Assembly (NCBI GenBank): GCA_028289605.1
Contig: JANQON010000012.1
Coordinates: 124,001 to 188,000 of the forward strand
Length of the DNA: 64,000 bases
Source: Hyphococcus sp.
GTDB lineage: Bacteria; Pseudomonadota; Alphaproteobacteria; Caulobacterales; Parvularculaceae
Direction: 5' to 3'
This document shows positions 52,990 to 62,765 of the stretch, one piece after another. The position numbers and the translations under genes are program-made. Within the stretch, counting starts at the first letter, position 1. The number at the start of each line of letters is the position of its first letter. The notes under the pieces were generated by a model. The model was given only the letters and a program-made list of their open reading frames with translations, did not search any database and was not told the origin of the DNA.

Positions 52990-55332
52990 ATGAGCCAGAA
53001 CCAGCCCAACAAGCTCTCTATTTCCGACCGCGCCATGGCCGCGGCGCGAGGTACGGCAAGCCATGAAAAGGCAGAGGAAACAGCGCCTTATCTTAAGGAC
53101 TTAAACGAAGAACAGCGCCAGGCAGTGCTGACGACGGAAGGGCCCGTTCTGATGCTCGCCGGCGCCGGCACGGGTAAGACCCGGGCGCTGACGACGCGCC
53201 TCGCGCACCTCCTGTTCACCGGGCGCGCCCAGCCCTGGCAGATCCTGGCGGTAACCTTCACCAACAAGGCGGCGCGGGAAATGAAGGAGCGCATCGGCGC
53301 CCTCATCGGCGAATCCGTCGAGGGCATGCAGTGGCTCGGCACCTTTCACTCGATCGGCGCACAAATCCTACGCCGCCACGCCGAACTTGTCGGGCTGAAA
53401 TCGTCTTTCACCATTCTCGACGCAGACGATCAGGCCCGCCTTGCAAAACAGGTCATCGAAGCTGCGGATCTCGATGAAAAACGCTGGACCGGCCGGGGCC
53501 TCGCGACGGTTATTGACGGCTGGAAGAATCGCGGCCTGACGCCAGAGGCGGTTCCCTCAAACGAAGCCTATTTCTTCGCCGAGGGGCGCGGCATCGCTCT
53601 TTACACGGCCTATCAGGAACGGTTGAAAACCCTGAACGCGGTCGATTTCGGCGACCTCTTGATTCACAACCTGACCATTTTCAAGGCGCATCCGGACGTT
53701 CTCAACGAATATCAGGATCGTTTCCGCTACATGCTGGTGGATGAGTATCAGGACACCAACGTTGCACAATATCTGTGGCTGCGGTTGCTGGCGCAGAAAA
53801 ACCGCAACATCTGCTGCGTCGGCGACGATGATCAATCGATCTACGGCTGGCGCGGCGCAGAAGTCGAAAACATACTTCGGTTTGAAAAGGACTTCCCCGG
53901 CGCAGCGGTCATCAGGCTGGAACGGAATTACCGCTCCACGCCGGCGATCCTGGGCGCGGCGTCGGGCCTGATTGCAGCGAACAAAGCGCGCCTCGGCAAG
54001 GAACTGTGGACCACGTTGGACGAAGGCGAAAAAGTCAAAGTCCGCGGCGTATGGGACGGCGAGGAAGAGGCACGCGTCATCGGCGACGACATTGAAGCTG
54101 AGCAGATGAAGGGCCGATCACTGTCGGACATGGCCGTGCTCGTGCGCGCATCGTTTCAAATGCGCGCCTTCGAAGAGCGTTTCAACACGCTCGGTCTCGC
54201 CTACCGCGTTGTCGGCGGCCCGCGCTTTTATGAACGCGAAGAAACGCGGGACGCCCTGTCCTACCTGCGGCTCATTCGCAGCCCCGATGACGACCTCGCT
54301 TTCGACCGCATCGTGAACAAGCCCAAACGCGGTCTCGGCGACAAAGCCCTGCAGACCCTGCACAGAATCGCCCGTGCGCAGAATGTTCCGATGATGGCGG
54401 CCGCCCGGCTCGCGCTTGAATCAGACGATCTCCACGCCGCGGCGCGACGCTCGCTGGTGAATTTCATCGACACCGTCGATCGCTGGTCTCGCGACGCGAA
54501 GGACATGGCGCCCGCCGATCTCGCCGAACTTGTGCTCGAAGAGTCGGGCTATATCGAAATGTGGAAGAACTCCAAGAGCCCTCAGGCGCCTGGCAAGATC
54601 GATAACCTAAAGGAACTTATCCAGGCGGTGTCGGAGTTCGATACGCTGGAAGGGTATCTTGATCATGTCGCTCTCGTCGCCGAACGCAGCGAAGACGACG
54701 GTCAGGGACAAGTCTGGCTGATGACGTTGCACGCCGCAAAAGGCCTCGAATTTCCGGTCGTATTCCTGCCCGGGTGGGAAGAAGAGATCTTTCCGTCAAA
54801 GCGTTCGCTTGACGAAAACGGCAACGCTGCGTTGGAAGAGGAGCGCCGGCTCGCCTATGTGGGCGTGACGCGCGCGCAGGAGAGCTGCCGCATTTCTTTC
54901 GCGGCCAATCGCCAGATCTACGGTCGCTGGCAGGCGGCGATGCCCTCCCGCTTTATCGACGAACTGCCCGAGGAACATGTCGACGTCATGTCCGAACCGG
55001 GGCTTTACGGCAACGCCGCCGCCGATCTGGCCAGCCATTCCAGTTTTGACGCCGCCAAGGTCAGCGATCACGACTATTATGACAATCCCGGATGGCGCCG
55101 CGCTCGGGCCGCCTCTCATCGGCGCACGTCGGAGCCGCCGATGATCGAGGGGCGCGCCAGCGCGGTCTCCGTCAGCGCCCCGGGCGTTTCAAGCTTCTCA
55201 AAGGGCCAGCGAGTATTTCATCAAAAGTTCGGCTACGGAAAAATACAATCGATTGAAGGCCAGAAACTAACCGTCGACTTTGAGCATTCGGGGCCGAAGA
55301 AGGTGATCGATACTTTCGTTAAGGCTGCGTGA
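52990..55332 (+). CDS. uvrD: ATP-dependent DNA helicase UvrD/PcrA
   Basis: 780 aa superfamily 1 helicase for excision repair, mismatch repair and clearing RecA or replication roadblocks. Motifs in order: Q-type LNEEQRQAVLTTEGPVLMLAGAGTGKTRAL (motif I), VTFTNKAAREMKERI (Ia), YMLVDEYQDTNVAQYLWLRLL (II), VGDDDQSIYGWRGAEVENIL (III), LERNYRSTPAIL (IV), VWLMTLHAAKGLEFPVVFLPG (V), RLAYVGVTRAQ (VI). A C-terminal Tudor-like segment (RVFHQKFGYGKIQSIEGQKL) is the PcrA/UvrD RNA-polymerase-binding tail. Confidence 0.96.
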   Translation: MSQNQPNKLSISDRAMAAARGTASHEKAEETAPYLKDLNEEQRQAVLTTEGPVLMLAGAGTGKTRALTTRLAHLLFTGRAQPWQILAVTFTNKAAREMKERIGALIGESVEGMQWLGTFHSIGAQILRRHAELVGLKSSFTILDADDQARLAKQVIEAADLDEKRWTGRGLATVIDGWKNRGLTPEAVPSNEAYFFAEGRGIALYTAYQERLKTLNAVDFGDLLIHNLTIFKAHPDVLNEYQDRFRYMLVDEYQDTNVAQYLWLRLLAQKNRNICCVGDDDQSIYGWRGAEVENILRFEKDFPGAAVIRLERNYRSTPAILGAASGLIAANKARLGKELWTTLDEGEKVKVRGVWDGEEEARVIGDDIEAEQMKGRSLSDMAVLVRASFQMRAFEERFNTLGLAYRVVGGPRFYEREETRDALSYLRLIRSPDDDLAFDRIVNKPKRGLGDKALQTLHRIARAQNVPMMAAARLALESDDLHAAARRSLVNFIDTVDRWSRDAKDMAPADLAELVLEESGYIEMWKNSKSPQAPGKIDNLKELIQAVSEFDTLEGYLDHVALVAERSEDDGQGQVWLMTLHAAKGLEFPVVFLPGWEEEIFPSKRSLDENGNAALEEERRLAYVGVTRAQESCRISFAANRQIYGRWQAAMPSRFIDELPEEHVDVMSEPGLYGNAAADLASHSSFDAAKVSDHDYYDNPGWRRARAASHRRTSEPPMIEGRASAVSVSAPGVSSFSKGQRVFHQKFGYGKIQSIEGQKLTVDFEHSGPKKVIDTFVKAA

Positions 55333-55341
55333 GCGCCCGCA

Positions 55342-55848
55342 ATGACGGAAGAACACTGCCCTGACTGCGGCGCCGGTTATGCAGCCATCGACGGACCGAC
55401 TCACGCCTATTTGGGCGGATCGCCAGCGTGTTGGGCCGCTTTCAATGAGGTGTTAGCGCGTGAGTTTCAGGATGTGCGGTACTTTGCGAGCCATCGGCTC
55501 ACCGTTGACGCCTACACCGTTCAACATCCCGGCGACCAATCGGACCGGCGCGCCGCGCAATCGGTCAACATTCATCTCACGGCGCTCTACCTGGTATTGG
55601 AAGAAGGGCGCACGTTTGCGCATGCAAGCAAGACGCTTGGCATTCTGGCGAAGACCTATAAACAGGCGTTTGAGCCGCTGGCGCCGCCCGCCCCTGATCT
55701 GTACCGATTGACCGTCAAGGACGTTCTTCATGCCAAGACCGCCGAAGCCCACGCAGACATCGTGCGCCAATGGGCGCAGGACGTCTGGCGCGCCTGGGCG
55801 GACCATCATGACGTCGCACGGTCGCATGCGCGCCGCGCATACGCCTAG
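55342..55848 (+). CDS. DUF5946 family protein
   Basis: 168 aa. Begins with a CPDCGAGY motif and has HAYLGGSPACWAAFNEVL and FASHRLTVDAYTVQHPG, matching DUF5946, a family of unknown function. Cytosolic; two Cys near the N-terminus could bind a metal. Starts 9 bp after uvrD. Confidence 0.83.
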   Translation: MTEEHCPDCGAGYAAIDGPTHAYLGGSPACWAAFNEVLAREFQDVRYFASHRLTVDAYTVQHPGDQSDRRAAQSVNIHLTALYLVLEEGRTFAHASKTLGILAKTYKQAFEPLAPPAPDLYRLTVKDVLHAKTAEAHADIVRQWAQDVWRAWADHHDVARSHARRAYA

Positions 55849-55863
55849 AACCCCGGCGCGATC

Positions 55864-56748
55864 ATGACGTCATCCTATAAAATGTCGTGGACCGGCGCGC
55901 GAGCGTCGCTGGAACAGGCGCAAGTCGCGCTCAGCGAACTGCTCTGGCCGCCGGCAAACGCCGTGGGACTCGAAAAAGAGAACCCTGAGGCGCCGGACGA
56001 AATCGACTGGCGACTGGAAGCCTATTTCGATACGCCGCCGGACGCAGACGCGGTCAATGAGCTAGTGCGGTCAGCGACCGAGTTGCCGCCGTCTTCTGTC
56101 GAAGAACTCCCGGATATCGACTGGGTCGCCCATGCCCTGGAAGGCCTTGGCGTCGTTCGGTGCGGACGCTTTGTGCTCTACGGCGTTCATGACGCCGATA
56201 AGCTGCCGAATGCGCCGGACGACATCGCCATCCGCATTGACGCCAATCAGGCGTTCGGCACCGGCCATCATCCGACCACGGCAGGATGCCTCACCTTGTT
56301 GGACAGGTTCGCCGGCTTTGCGCCGAAACGCATTCTCGACCTCGGCTGCGGGTCGGCGGTGCTCGCGATCGCCGCTGCAAAGCTTTGGGGCCGTAACGTG
56401 CTCGCCAGCGACATCGACGAGCGCTCCGTTGAGATCGCGGAGCAGAATGCCGATCTGAACCAGGTCGGCGGCCAGATCTCCGCCATCGTCGCGACCGGAT
56501 TCGACCACGAAAACATCGCCGCCGCATCGCCGTTTGACTTTGTGTTCGCCAATATTCTCGCCGGCCCTTTATGCGAATTGGCGCCCGACATGGCCGCGCA
56601 AGTACAAAAGAACGGCCGCCTCATGCTGGCGGGACTTATGACGGAACAGGAAGAGCGGGTCGCCAAAGCCTACGAGGAATCGGGCTTTCGACTGATTAAT
56701 CGCCTGGATCAGCCGACCTGGCCGGTGCTGTTGTTCGTCAGGCAATAG
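55864..56748 (+). CDS. prmA: Ribosomal protein L11 methyltransferase
   Basis: 294 aa. Trimethylates ribosomal protein L11. Markers: AFGTGHHPTTAGCLTLLDRF (substrate/SAM), ILDLGCGSAVLAIAAAKLW, VLASDIDERSVEIAEQNADLN, FDFVFANILAGPLCELAPDM (the N-I-L-A motif). The N-terminal domain is the L11-binding lobe. 16 bp after DUF5946; start ATG 55864. Confidence 0.93.
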   Translation: MTSSYKMSWTGARASLEQAQVALSELLWPPANAVGLEKENPEAPDEIDWRLEAYFDTPPDADAVNELVRSATELPPSSVEELPDIDWVAHALEGLGVVRCGRFVLYGVHDADKLPNAPDDIAIRIDANQAFGTGHHPTTAGCLTLLDRFAGFAPKRILDLGCGSAVLAIAAAKLWGRNVLASDIDERSVEIAEQNADLNQVGGQISAIVATGFDHENIAAASPFDFVFANILAGPLCELAPDMAAQVQKNGRLMLAGLMTEQEERVAKAYEESGFRLINRLDQPTWPVLLFVRQ

Positions 56749-56816
56749 CAGGGCTTGAGCCCGATCGATCCCCGGGCGATAAAAGCGAAAAGCATCATTG
56801 AAGGATTGCTCACCCC

Positions 56817-58634
56817 ATGTTTCAGACCTTTGAGCCGATTTCCGATCGGACCTTCGCGAGCAAACACCTACCGCTCTTGCGCGCGGAATTAAAGAAACAG
56901 AATCTGGACGGTTTTATCGTTCCGCATGACGATGAATACCAGAACGAGTACATTCCCGCTTATGCGGAGCGCTTAATGTGGGTGAGCGGATTTTCCGGAT
57001 CGGCCGGCGCCGCTGTCATATTGACGGACCGCGCTATCGTATTCACCGACGGCCGCTATACGCTTCAGGTTCGTCAGCAGGCGGATAGTGCGTTTTTTGA
57101 CTATGTCGATATCACCGAAACGACGCCGGACGCGTGGCTCGCGGAAAACGGAACAAAGGGCGCCAGAATTGGTTTCGACCCGCTGCTGCACACGATCTCC
57201 AGCGTAAGGCGCTTTGAAACGGCGGCCAAAAAGGCCGGATTTGAACTGGTCGCCGTTACCGACAATCCCATTGACGCGGCCTGGAGCGATCAGCCGCCCT
57301 ATCCGAAAACGCCCGCCAAACCTCACCCGGAGCAATATGCGGGGAAATCGGCCCGGGACAAACGCGCCGAGATCGCGGCCGCACTCGCCAAAACCGGCGC
57401 CGACGCGGCGTTGGTCACGGCGCCGCCGTCGATCGCGTGGCTGTTCAATATCCGCGGCGGCGATGTGGCGCGCACGCCGCTGCCCCTCGCCCGCGCCATT
57501 CTGTTCCAGGACGGCTCGGCGAGACTGTTCATCAGCCCAGAGAAAGTCGACAACGCTCTACCTGAGTTTCTTGGCGACGACGTCGATATCGTCGGCCCGG
57601 AACAGTTGTCCGAAGCGCTGTTGACTCTCGGGCAGACAAAGTCGCGCGTCGCGGTCGATCCATCACTGGCGCCGGCGAAGTTCTACAATGCGCTGGACGA
57701 CGCCGGCGCCCGAATTGTGGAGATGACTGACCCATGCGCCCTGCCTCGCGCCGCTAAAAACGACATTGAAATCGAGGGCGCGCGCATGGCCCATATCCGG
57801 GACGGCGCAGCGGTGACGCGGTTTTTACACTGGCTGGACACCGAAGCGCAGTCCGGAGACATCGACGAAATCACGGCGGCGAAAAAGCTGGAGGCGTTTC
57901 GCGCCGAGCTTCATGATCTGCGCGATCTGTCCTTCGACTCCATCTCCGGTGCGGGCGCCAACGGAGCGATATGTCACTATCGGGTGTCGACGGAAACGAA
58001 CGCCAAGCTTGAAAAAGGATCGCTGTTCCTCATTGATTCAGGCGGTCAGTATCCAGACGGAACAACCGATATTACGCGCACTGTGCCCATCGGCACGCCG
58101 ACGGCGGAAATGCGCGATCGTTTCACGCGCGTCCTTAAGGGACACATCGCGCTGGCTCGCTTAAAGTTCCCAACCGGCACCAACGGCCACCAGATCGATG
58201 TGGTTGCGCGCAAGCCTCTATGGGATGCGGGGCTCGATTATGATCACGGCACCGGACACGGGGTCGGATCTTTTCTCGGCGTCCATGAGGGCCCGCAGCG
58301 AATCGCCAAAGCGCCAAATACGCAGGCGCTGCTCCCCGGCATGATCCTTTCCAATGAGCCCGGCTTCTATAAAGCAGGCGAATTCGGCATCCGCATCGAG
58401 AATCTGATTGTGGTCAGGCGTGCGGAACAGATGTCGGGCGGCGACCGCGATATGCTGGAATTTGAAACCATCACAATGGCGCCGATCAATCTCGACCTCG
58501 TCGACGTCTCTTTGCTCTCCGACGACGAACAAGCGTGGATCAACGAATATCACGGTGAAGTCCGCGCACGTGTCGGCCCGCATGTTCCGACAGAGATTTC
58601 GGCGTGGTTTGAAAACGCCACCCGGGCGATCTGA
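56817..58634 (+). CDS. pepP: Xaa-Pro aminopeptidase (M24B)
   Basis: 605 aa. Two creatinase-like N-terminal domains (PLLRAELKKQNLDGFIVPHDD; second at about 150-300) precede a C-terminal pita-bread peptidase. The dinuclear metal site is intact: LFLIDSGGQYPDGTTDITRTV (two Asp), GTGHGVGSFLGVHEGPQRI (His), ILSNEPGFY (Glu), FGIRIENLIVV (Glu). Removes N-terminal residues followed by proline. The three-domain form of about 600 residues is common in alphaproteobacteria. Cytosolic. GAAGGA upstream of the ATG. Confidence 0.93.
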   Translation: MFQTFEPISDRTFASKHLPLLRAELKKQNLDGFIVPHDDEYQNEYIPAYAERLMWVSGFSGSAGAAVILTDRAIVFTDGRYTLQVRQQADSAFFDYVDITETTPDAWLAENGTKGARIGFDPLLHTISSVRRFETAAKKAGFELVAVTDNPIDAAWSDQPPYPKTPAKPHPEQYAGKSARDKRAEIAAALAKTGADAALVTAPPSIAWLFNIRGGDVARTPLPLARAILFQDGSARLFISPEKVDNALPEFLGDDVDIVGPEQLSEALLTLGQTKSRVAVDPSLAPAKFYNALDDAGARIVEMTDPCALPRAAKNDIEIEGARMAHIRDGAAVTRFLHWLDTEAQSGDIDEITAAKKLEAFRAELHDLRDLSFDSISGAGANGAICHYRVSTETNAKLEKGSLFLIDSGGQYPDGTTDITRTVPIGTPTAEMRDRFTRVLKGHIALARLKFPTGTNGHQIDVVARKPLWDAGLDYDHGTGHGVGSFLGVHEGPQRIAKAPNTQALLPGMILSNEPGFYKAGEFGIRIENLIVVRRAEQMSGGDRDMLEFETITMAPINLDLVDVSLLSDDEQAWINEYHGEVRARVGPHVPTEISAWFENATRAI

Positions 58635-58670
58635 TCAAATAAACGTCGCCGGCGGGGCTCGGTCGGCGAT

Positions 58671-59231
58671 CTATTCAGCCGCGGTCGCCGCTTGTTCGTC
58701 GTCATTCGACGACGCTTCGTCGGCGTCTTTCGTTTTGCGTCGGGCCGGGCGACGCGCCCGCGTGCGCTTCGGCTTAGGCGCTTCATCTTTGTCGACGCTT
58801 TCGGCCGCCGCCTCTTCCGCCGGCGGTTCGTCATTCGCCGCTTGATCCGATTCCGGTTTTTCGTCCTTGGCTTCCGCCTGACGACTATTGCGACGGCGGT
58901 CGCCGCCCCGTTCATCAGCGCGCTCTTTTCCGCGGCCGTCCTCGCCAGCGTCGACGCTGGGCTGTTCACCCTCAGCATCCACTGCGGCCTGCTGTTGCTG
59001 TTGCGGCGGCTGCAGGGAACGAATCACACGGAAGTAATGTTCGGCGTGCTGAAGGTAATTTTCAGCCTTAACCCGGTCGCCCGCGGATGAAGCGTCGCGG
59101 GCCAGCGCTACATACTTGTCATAAATCTGATTGGCGGTGCCTCGGATCCTGACGTCCGGCCCGTTGGAATCAAGGGCGCGGTTCGGATTCTGCCCGCCCT
59201 GACGGCGGCGTTGATTGCGGCCTCGCTTCAT
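58671..59231 (-). CDS. DUF4167 family protein
   Basis: 186 aa. The N-terminal half (RGRNQRRRQGGQNPNRALDSNGPDVRIRGTANQIYDKYV, here abbreviated to NRALDSNGPDVRIRG and YDKYVALARDASSAGDRV) is the DUF4167 domain; the remainder is low-complexity Asp/Glu/Arg/Ala. Typical of alphaproteobacteria, function unknown; the basic N-terminus suggests nucleic-acid binding. Ends convergent with pepP. Confidence 0.88.
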   Translation of the reverse strand: MKRGRNQRRRQGGQNPNRALDSNGPDVRIRGTANQIYDKYVALARDASSAGDRVKAENYLQHAEHYFRVIRSLQPPQQQQQAAVDAEGEQPSVDAGEDGRGKERADERGGDRRRNSRQAEAKDEKPESDQAANDEPPAEEAAAESVDKDEAPKPKRTRARRPARRKTKDADEASSNDDEQAATAAE

Positions 59232-59499
59232 AATGTGTCCTTACGGTTCCCCTAGGCGACGCATGCGGGACATTCTCGCCCGCCGGTCAGCATTTACGAT
59301 CTTGGATAAAGACAGGGCGGAATTTACGCCGCCATAAATCTCATGCGGTTTTCTAGTTCCATAGCGCAGTCATAGCTGCGGATAAAAAGCCGGACTTATC
59401 GATTAGCCAGACTTGTAATGGATTGACGATATTACGCGCGCTAGTCCCGGTACGCGAACAGCAATATCAGCCAATATATTAGCCGAATGGGCGGCGTTT

Positions 59500-60384
59500 T
59501 CAATCTTTTTTTCCAACCGGCTCCAGCTGCAGGGCGATTCCGCGATCCCGGGCCGCCAGGTCCCTGATCACGCCAATCTCGCCCGCGGGCCAAATCGTGC
59601 CAATCATCTCGCGCAGCGCCTCACCCTGGCGCGGCGTCCCGAATTCGATCACCAAAAGGCCGTCAGGCGTCAGATAGTCGCACGCAGACCGGAAGATGTC
59701 CCGGTACGCCGCCAACCCGTCTCCGCCGGCGAATAACGCGCTGTCCGGCTCAAATTCCGACACGTCGATGACAAGGGCCGCGCGATCGCCGTCGGGAATG
59801 TAAGGGGCGTTGGCGATGACGACGTCAAACGCCCCGTCCACGTTTTCAAACCAGTCGCTGACGGCGAACGCGCTCTGGTGCGCCAGGCCGAGGCGCGCTG
59901 CGTTGTCGCGCGCCACCGCAACGGCGGCGCCTGAGATGTCGACCCCGACCCCGGCTGCGTCTGGGTATTCCGACAATAGCGCGCACAACAGGCATCCGGA
60001 TCCAGTTCCCAAATCCAGAATGCGGCTGACGCTGCCGCGCGGCCGCCGGCTGACGACCGCCTCGACAAGGCATTCTGAATCGCTGCGCGGGATCAACACA
60101 TCTCTGGTGACGCGAAACGTCATGCCCCAGAATTCCTTCACACCGGTTATATAGGCGATGGGTTCGCCGCAGGCGCGGCGCATAACAACGCCGTCATAGG
60201 CGCGCTTTGTTTCATCTGTAACCGGATCAGCTGCACGGACAATCAGCGCCGCGTCATCGACGGACAAGACATGTTTGGCCAGCACCCGCGAATCCAGTCG
60301 CGGCGACTGCGACCCCGAAAGCGCTTTGGCGCCGGCGCGGATCATGGCTTCCAGAGACGGCGCCTCTGCGATCTCAGGCGACAT
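59500..60384 (-). CDS. prmC: Release factor glutamine methyltransferase PrmC
   Basis: 294 aa. Methylates the GGQ glutamine of RF1/RF2, encoded directly upstream (prfA) and at 21967-23089 (prfB). Motifs: [32 protein letters not shown] for SAM binding, then [16 protein letters not shown]. The usual tetrapeptide at that catalytic site is NPPY; here the first Pro is Ala (NAPY), encoded by AACGCCCCTTAC. The rest, including [20 protein letters not shown], is normal. Start ATG 60384 lies within the end of prfA. An upstream TTG at 60402 would add 6 residues. Confidence 0.88.
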   Translation of the reverse strand: MSPEIAEAPSLEAMIRAGAKALSGSQSPRLDSRVLAKHVLSVDDAALIVRAADPVTDETKRAYDGVVMRRACGEPIAYITGVKEFWGMTFRVTRDVLIPRSDSECLVEAVVSRRPRGSVSRILDLGTGSGCLLCALLSEYPDAAGVGVDISGAAVAVARDNAARLGLAHQSAFAVSDWFENVDGAFDVVIANAPYIPDGDRAALVIDVSEFEPDSALFAGGDGLAAYRDIFRSACDYLTPDGLLVIEFGTPRQGEALREMIGTIWPAGEIGVIRDLAARDRGIALQLEPVGKKD

Positions 60385-61450
60385 CACTCTGCATTTCTGC
60401 AAGTCGATCGGCGCGATCCTGCGAAATTAACGCATCGACCATTTCGCCCAGCGCGTCGCCGGCGACGATCTCGTCAAGTTTGTAAAGGGTCAGGTTAATG
60501 CGGTGATCGGTGACCCGGCTTTGCGGATAATTGTACGTCCGTATACGCTCAGACCGGTCGCCGGAGCCGACCATGCCCTTGCGCGCCGCCGCGCGCTCGG
60601 CGTCGGCGCGCGCGCGTTCAGCGTCGTAAAGGCGCGCCCGCAAAACTTGCATCGCCTTGGCTTTGTTTTTGTGCTGCGATTTCTCGTCCTGCTGGCTGAC
60701 GACGATGCCGGAGGGCAGGTGCGTGATACGCACGGCGGAATCGGTGGTGTTTACAGACTGTCCGCCGGGACCGGACGCGCGAAACACGTCGATCCGCAGG
60801 TCATTCTCGTTGATCTCAATATCCACTTCTTCCGGCTCCGGCAGAACGGCGACGGTGGCGGCAGACGTGTGAATGCGACCCTGCGTTTCGGTTTCCGGCA
60901 CCCGCTGTACGCGATGCACGCCGGACTCAAACTTCAGTTTGGCGAACACAGCGTCACCTGTAACGCTCGCCTGAATTTCCTTGTAGCCGCCCACTTCGGC
61001 TTCCGACGCAGACAGGACCTCGACGCGCCAGCCTTGGAGCGAAGCATAGCGCTGATACATCCGGAACAAGTCCCCGGCGAACAGCGCCGCTTCGTCTCCG
61101 CCGGTGCCGGCGCGCACTTCGAGGATGACGGAGGAGTCGTCCGCCTTGTCCTTCGGCAACAGCAAGAGCTGCATTTCGTGTTCCAGATCAGGCAACCGCG
61201 CGCGTAACTCTTCCAGTTCCTCTTTGGCGAGAGCCGCCATGTCCGCGTCGTCGCCGCCAGCGAGCTCTTCCAGTTCGCCGACCTGTTTGCGCGCTTCGAT
61301 AAACTCCCGCGCCTTGTCGACGACCGGCTTGAGTTCTCCGTGCTCCTTGGCGAGCTTTACGATATCGCCGCCGTCGGCGCCGGAAGACATGCGCGCTTCT
61401 ATCTGTTCGAATTTATCGATGAGCGCGTCTAATTTTTCTTGCGGGATCAA
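60374..61450 (-). CDS. prfA: Peptide chain release factor 1
   Basis: 358 aa, reads UAG and UAA. PET tripeptide in [18 protein letters not shown] recognises the stop codon; the release site is [21 protein letters not shown]-terminal coiled-coil helices 1-100. Overlaps prmC, which modifies it, a standard arrangement. Confidence 0.97.
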   Translation of the reverse strand: MIPQEKLDALIDKFEQIEARMSSGADGGDIVKLAKEHGELKPVVDKAREFIEARKQVGELEELAGGDDADMAALAKEELEELRARLPDLEHEMQLLLLPKDKADDSSVILEVRAGTGGDEAALFAGDLFRMYQRYASLQGWRVEVLSASEAEVGGYKEIQASVTGDAVFAKLKFESGVHRVQRVPETETQGRIHTSAATVAVLPEPEEVDIEINENDLRIDVFRASGPGGQSVNTTDSAVRITHLPSGIVVSQQDEKSQHKNKAKAMQVLRARLYDAERARADAERAAARKGMVGSGDRSERIRTYNYPQSRVTDHRINLTLYKLDEIVAGDALGEMVDALISQDRADRLAEMQSDVA

Positions 61451-61476
61451 TCCCAGCTCCTTCCGCTCAGAAACAA

Positions 61477-61509
61477 AAAACGCGCGGAGGACTGCCCTCC
61501 GCGCGTTTT
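61477..61509. terminator. Bidirectional intrinsic terminator after ispG
   Basis: AAAACGCGCGGAGG, loop ACTGC, CCTCCGCGCGTTTT: a 14-bp perfect stem flanked by A and T runs. It lies between ispG (minus strand, ends 61525) and prfA start (61450) and terminates ispG transcription before prfA. Confidence 0.9.
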
Positions 61510-61524
61510 CATAGGGTCACGGCG

Positions 61525-62655
61525 CTATTCCGCAGCGACGGCCGCGTTCTTTTCTTCCGCTTCGATCTCGGCGGCGCGTTTTTCAACGAGCTCGACGAGA
61601 TGATCGACCAACTCTGAATTGTCGATACGGTGATCGACCTCGCCGCCGAGATAGACCATGCCGTGTTCCTTGCCGGCGCCGCCGCCGGTAAAACCAATAT
61701 CTGTTTCGCGCGCTTCGCCCGGACCGTTCACAACGCAGCCGATCACCGACAGGGTCATCGGCGTCGTGACATGCGCCAAACGCTCCTCCAGGATTTCGAC
61801 GGTTTCGATGACGTTAAAACCCTGGCGCGCACATGACGGACACGAAATGACGTTGACGCCGCGATGGCGCAGGTTGAGCGACTTCAAAATATCGAACCCG
61901 ACCTTGATTTCCTCAACCGGGTCGGCGGATAACGATACGCGAATGGTATCGCCGATGCCCGCCCAAAGCAGCGAACCGAGACCGATCGCAGATTTCACCG
62001 AACCAATGCGCAGGCCGCCGGCCTCGGTCACGCCAAGATGCAGCGGACAATCAATGGCCTCGGCGAGCGCGTGATACGCCGCAACCGTCAGAAAAACGTC
62101 GGACGCTTTCACGGAGATTTTAAATTCATGAAAGTCATTGTCCTGAAGAATTCTCGCGTGATCCAGCGCGCTTTCCACCATCGCTTCAGGACATGGCTCT
62201 CCGTATTTTTCCAGGAGGTCTTTTTCCAGAGACCCGCCGTTGACGCCGATGCGCATGGAACAGCCATTGTCCTTGGCCGCCTTGATCACTTCCCGCACGC
62301 GATCTTCCGATCCGATATTGCCCGGGTTGATGCGCAGGCACGCGGCGCCGGCCTCAGCCGCTTCAATGCCCCGCTTATAGTGAAAATGGATATCTGCAAC
62401 GATGGGCACCGGCGAGTGTTTCGTGATCGTCGACATAGCCTGTGTTGAGTCCGTGTCGGGACAGGAAACGCGAATGATGTCGGCGCCGGCTTCCGCGATC
62501 TCATTAATCTGTCGAATAGTCGCCTGCGGATCTGAGGTGAGCGTATTCGTCATCGACTGCACGGCGATAGGCGCGTCGCCGCCCACCGGAACGTCGCCGA
62601 CCATGATCTGCCGGCATTTTCGTCGCTCGATATCGCGCCAGGGGCGTACGGACAT
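61525..62655 (-). CDS. ispG: 4-hydroxy-3-methylbut-2-en-1-yl diphosphate synthase (flavodoxin)
   Basis: 376 aa, penultimate step of the MEP pathway of isoprenoid synthesis; carries a 4Fe-4S cluster. Seen: [67 protein letters not shown] (two Fe-S Cys), [20 protein letters not shown] (third Cys). Start ATG 62655 ([20 protein letters not shown]); an in-frame extension to 62697 is not conserved. Confidence 0.95.
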   Translation of the reverse strand: MSVRPWRDIERRKCRQIMVGDVPVGGDAPIAVQSMTNTLTSDPQATIRQINEIAEAGADIIRVSCPDTDSTQAMSTITKHSPVPIVADIHFHYKRGIEAAEAGAACLRINPGNIGSEDRVREVIKAAKDNGCSMRIGVNGGSLEKDLLEKYGEPCPEAMVESALDHARILQDNDFHEFKISVKASDVFLTVAAYHALAEAIDCPLHLGVTEAGGLRIGSVKSAIGLGSLLWAGIGDTIRVSLSADPVEEIKVGFDILKSLNLRHRGVNVISCPSCARQGFNVIETVEILEERLAHVTTPMTLSVIGCVVNGPGEARETDIGFTGGGAGKEHGMVYLGGEVDHRIDNSELVDHLVELVEKRAAEIEAEEKNAAVAAE

Positions 62656-62765
62656 TTTGGGGCCTCTGCTCAGTGATTTCGGTTGCTTGCACCGCACAAA
62701 ATCGCGTGACCGCGCAGGAAGTCAAGACCCGCCGGAAAGGCGCGAAAAATGCGCCTCCGGCCGGC

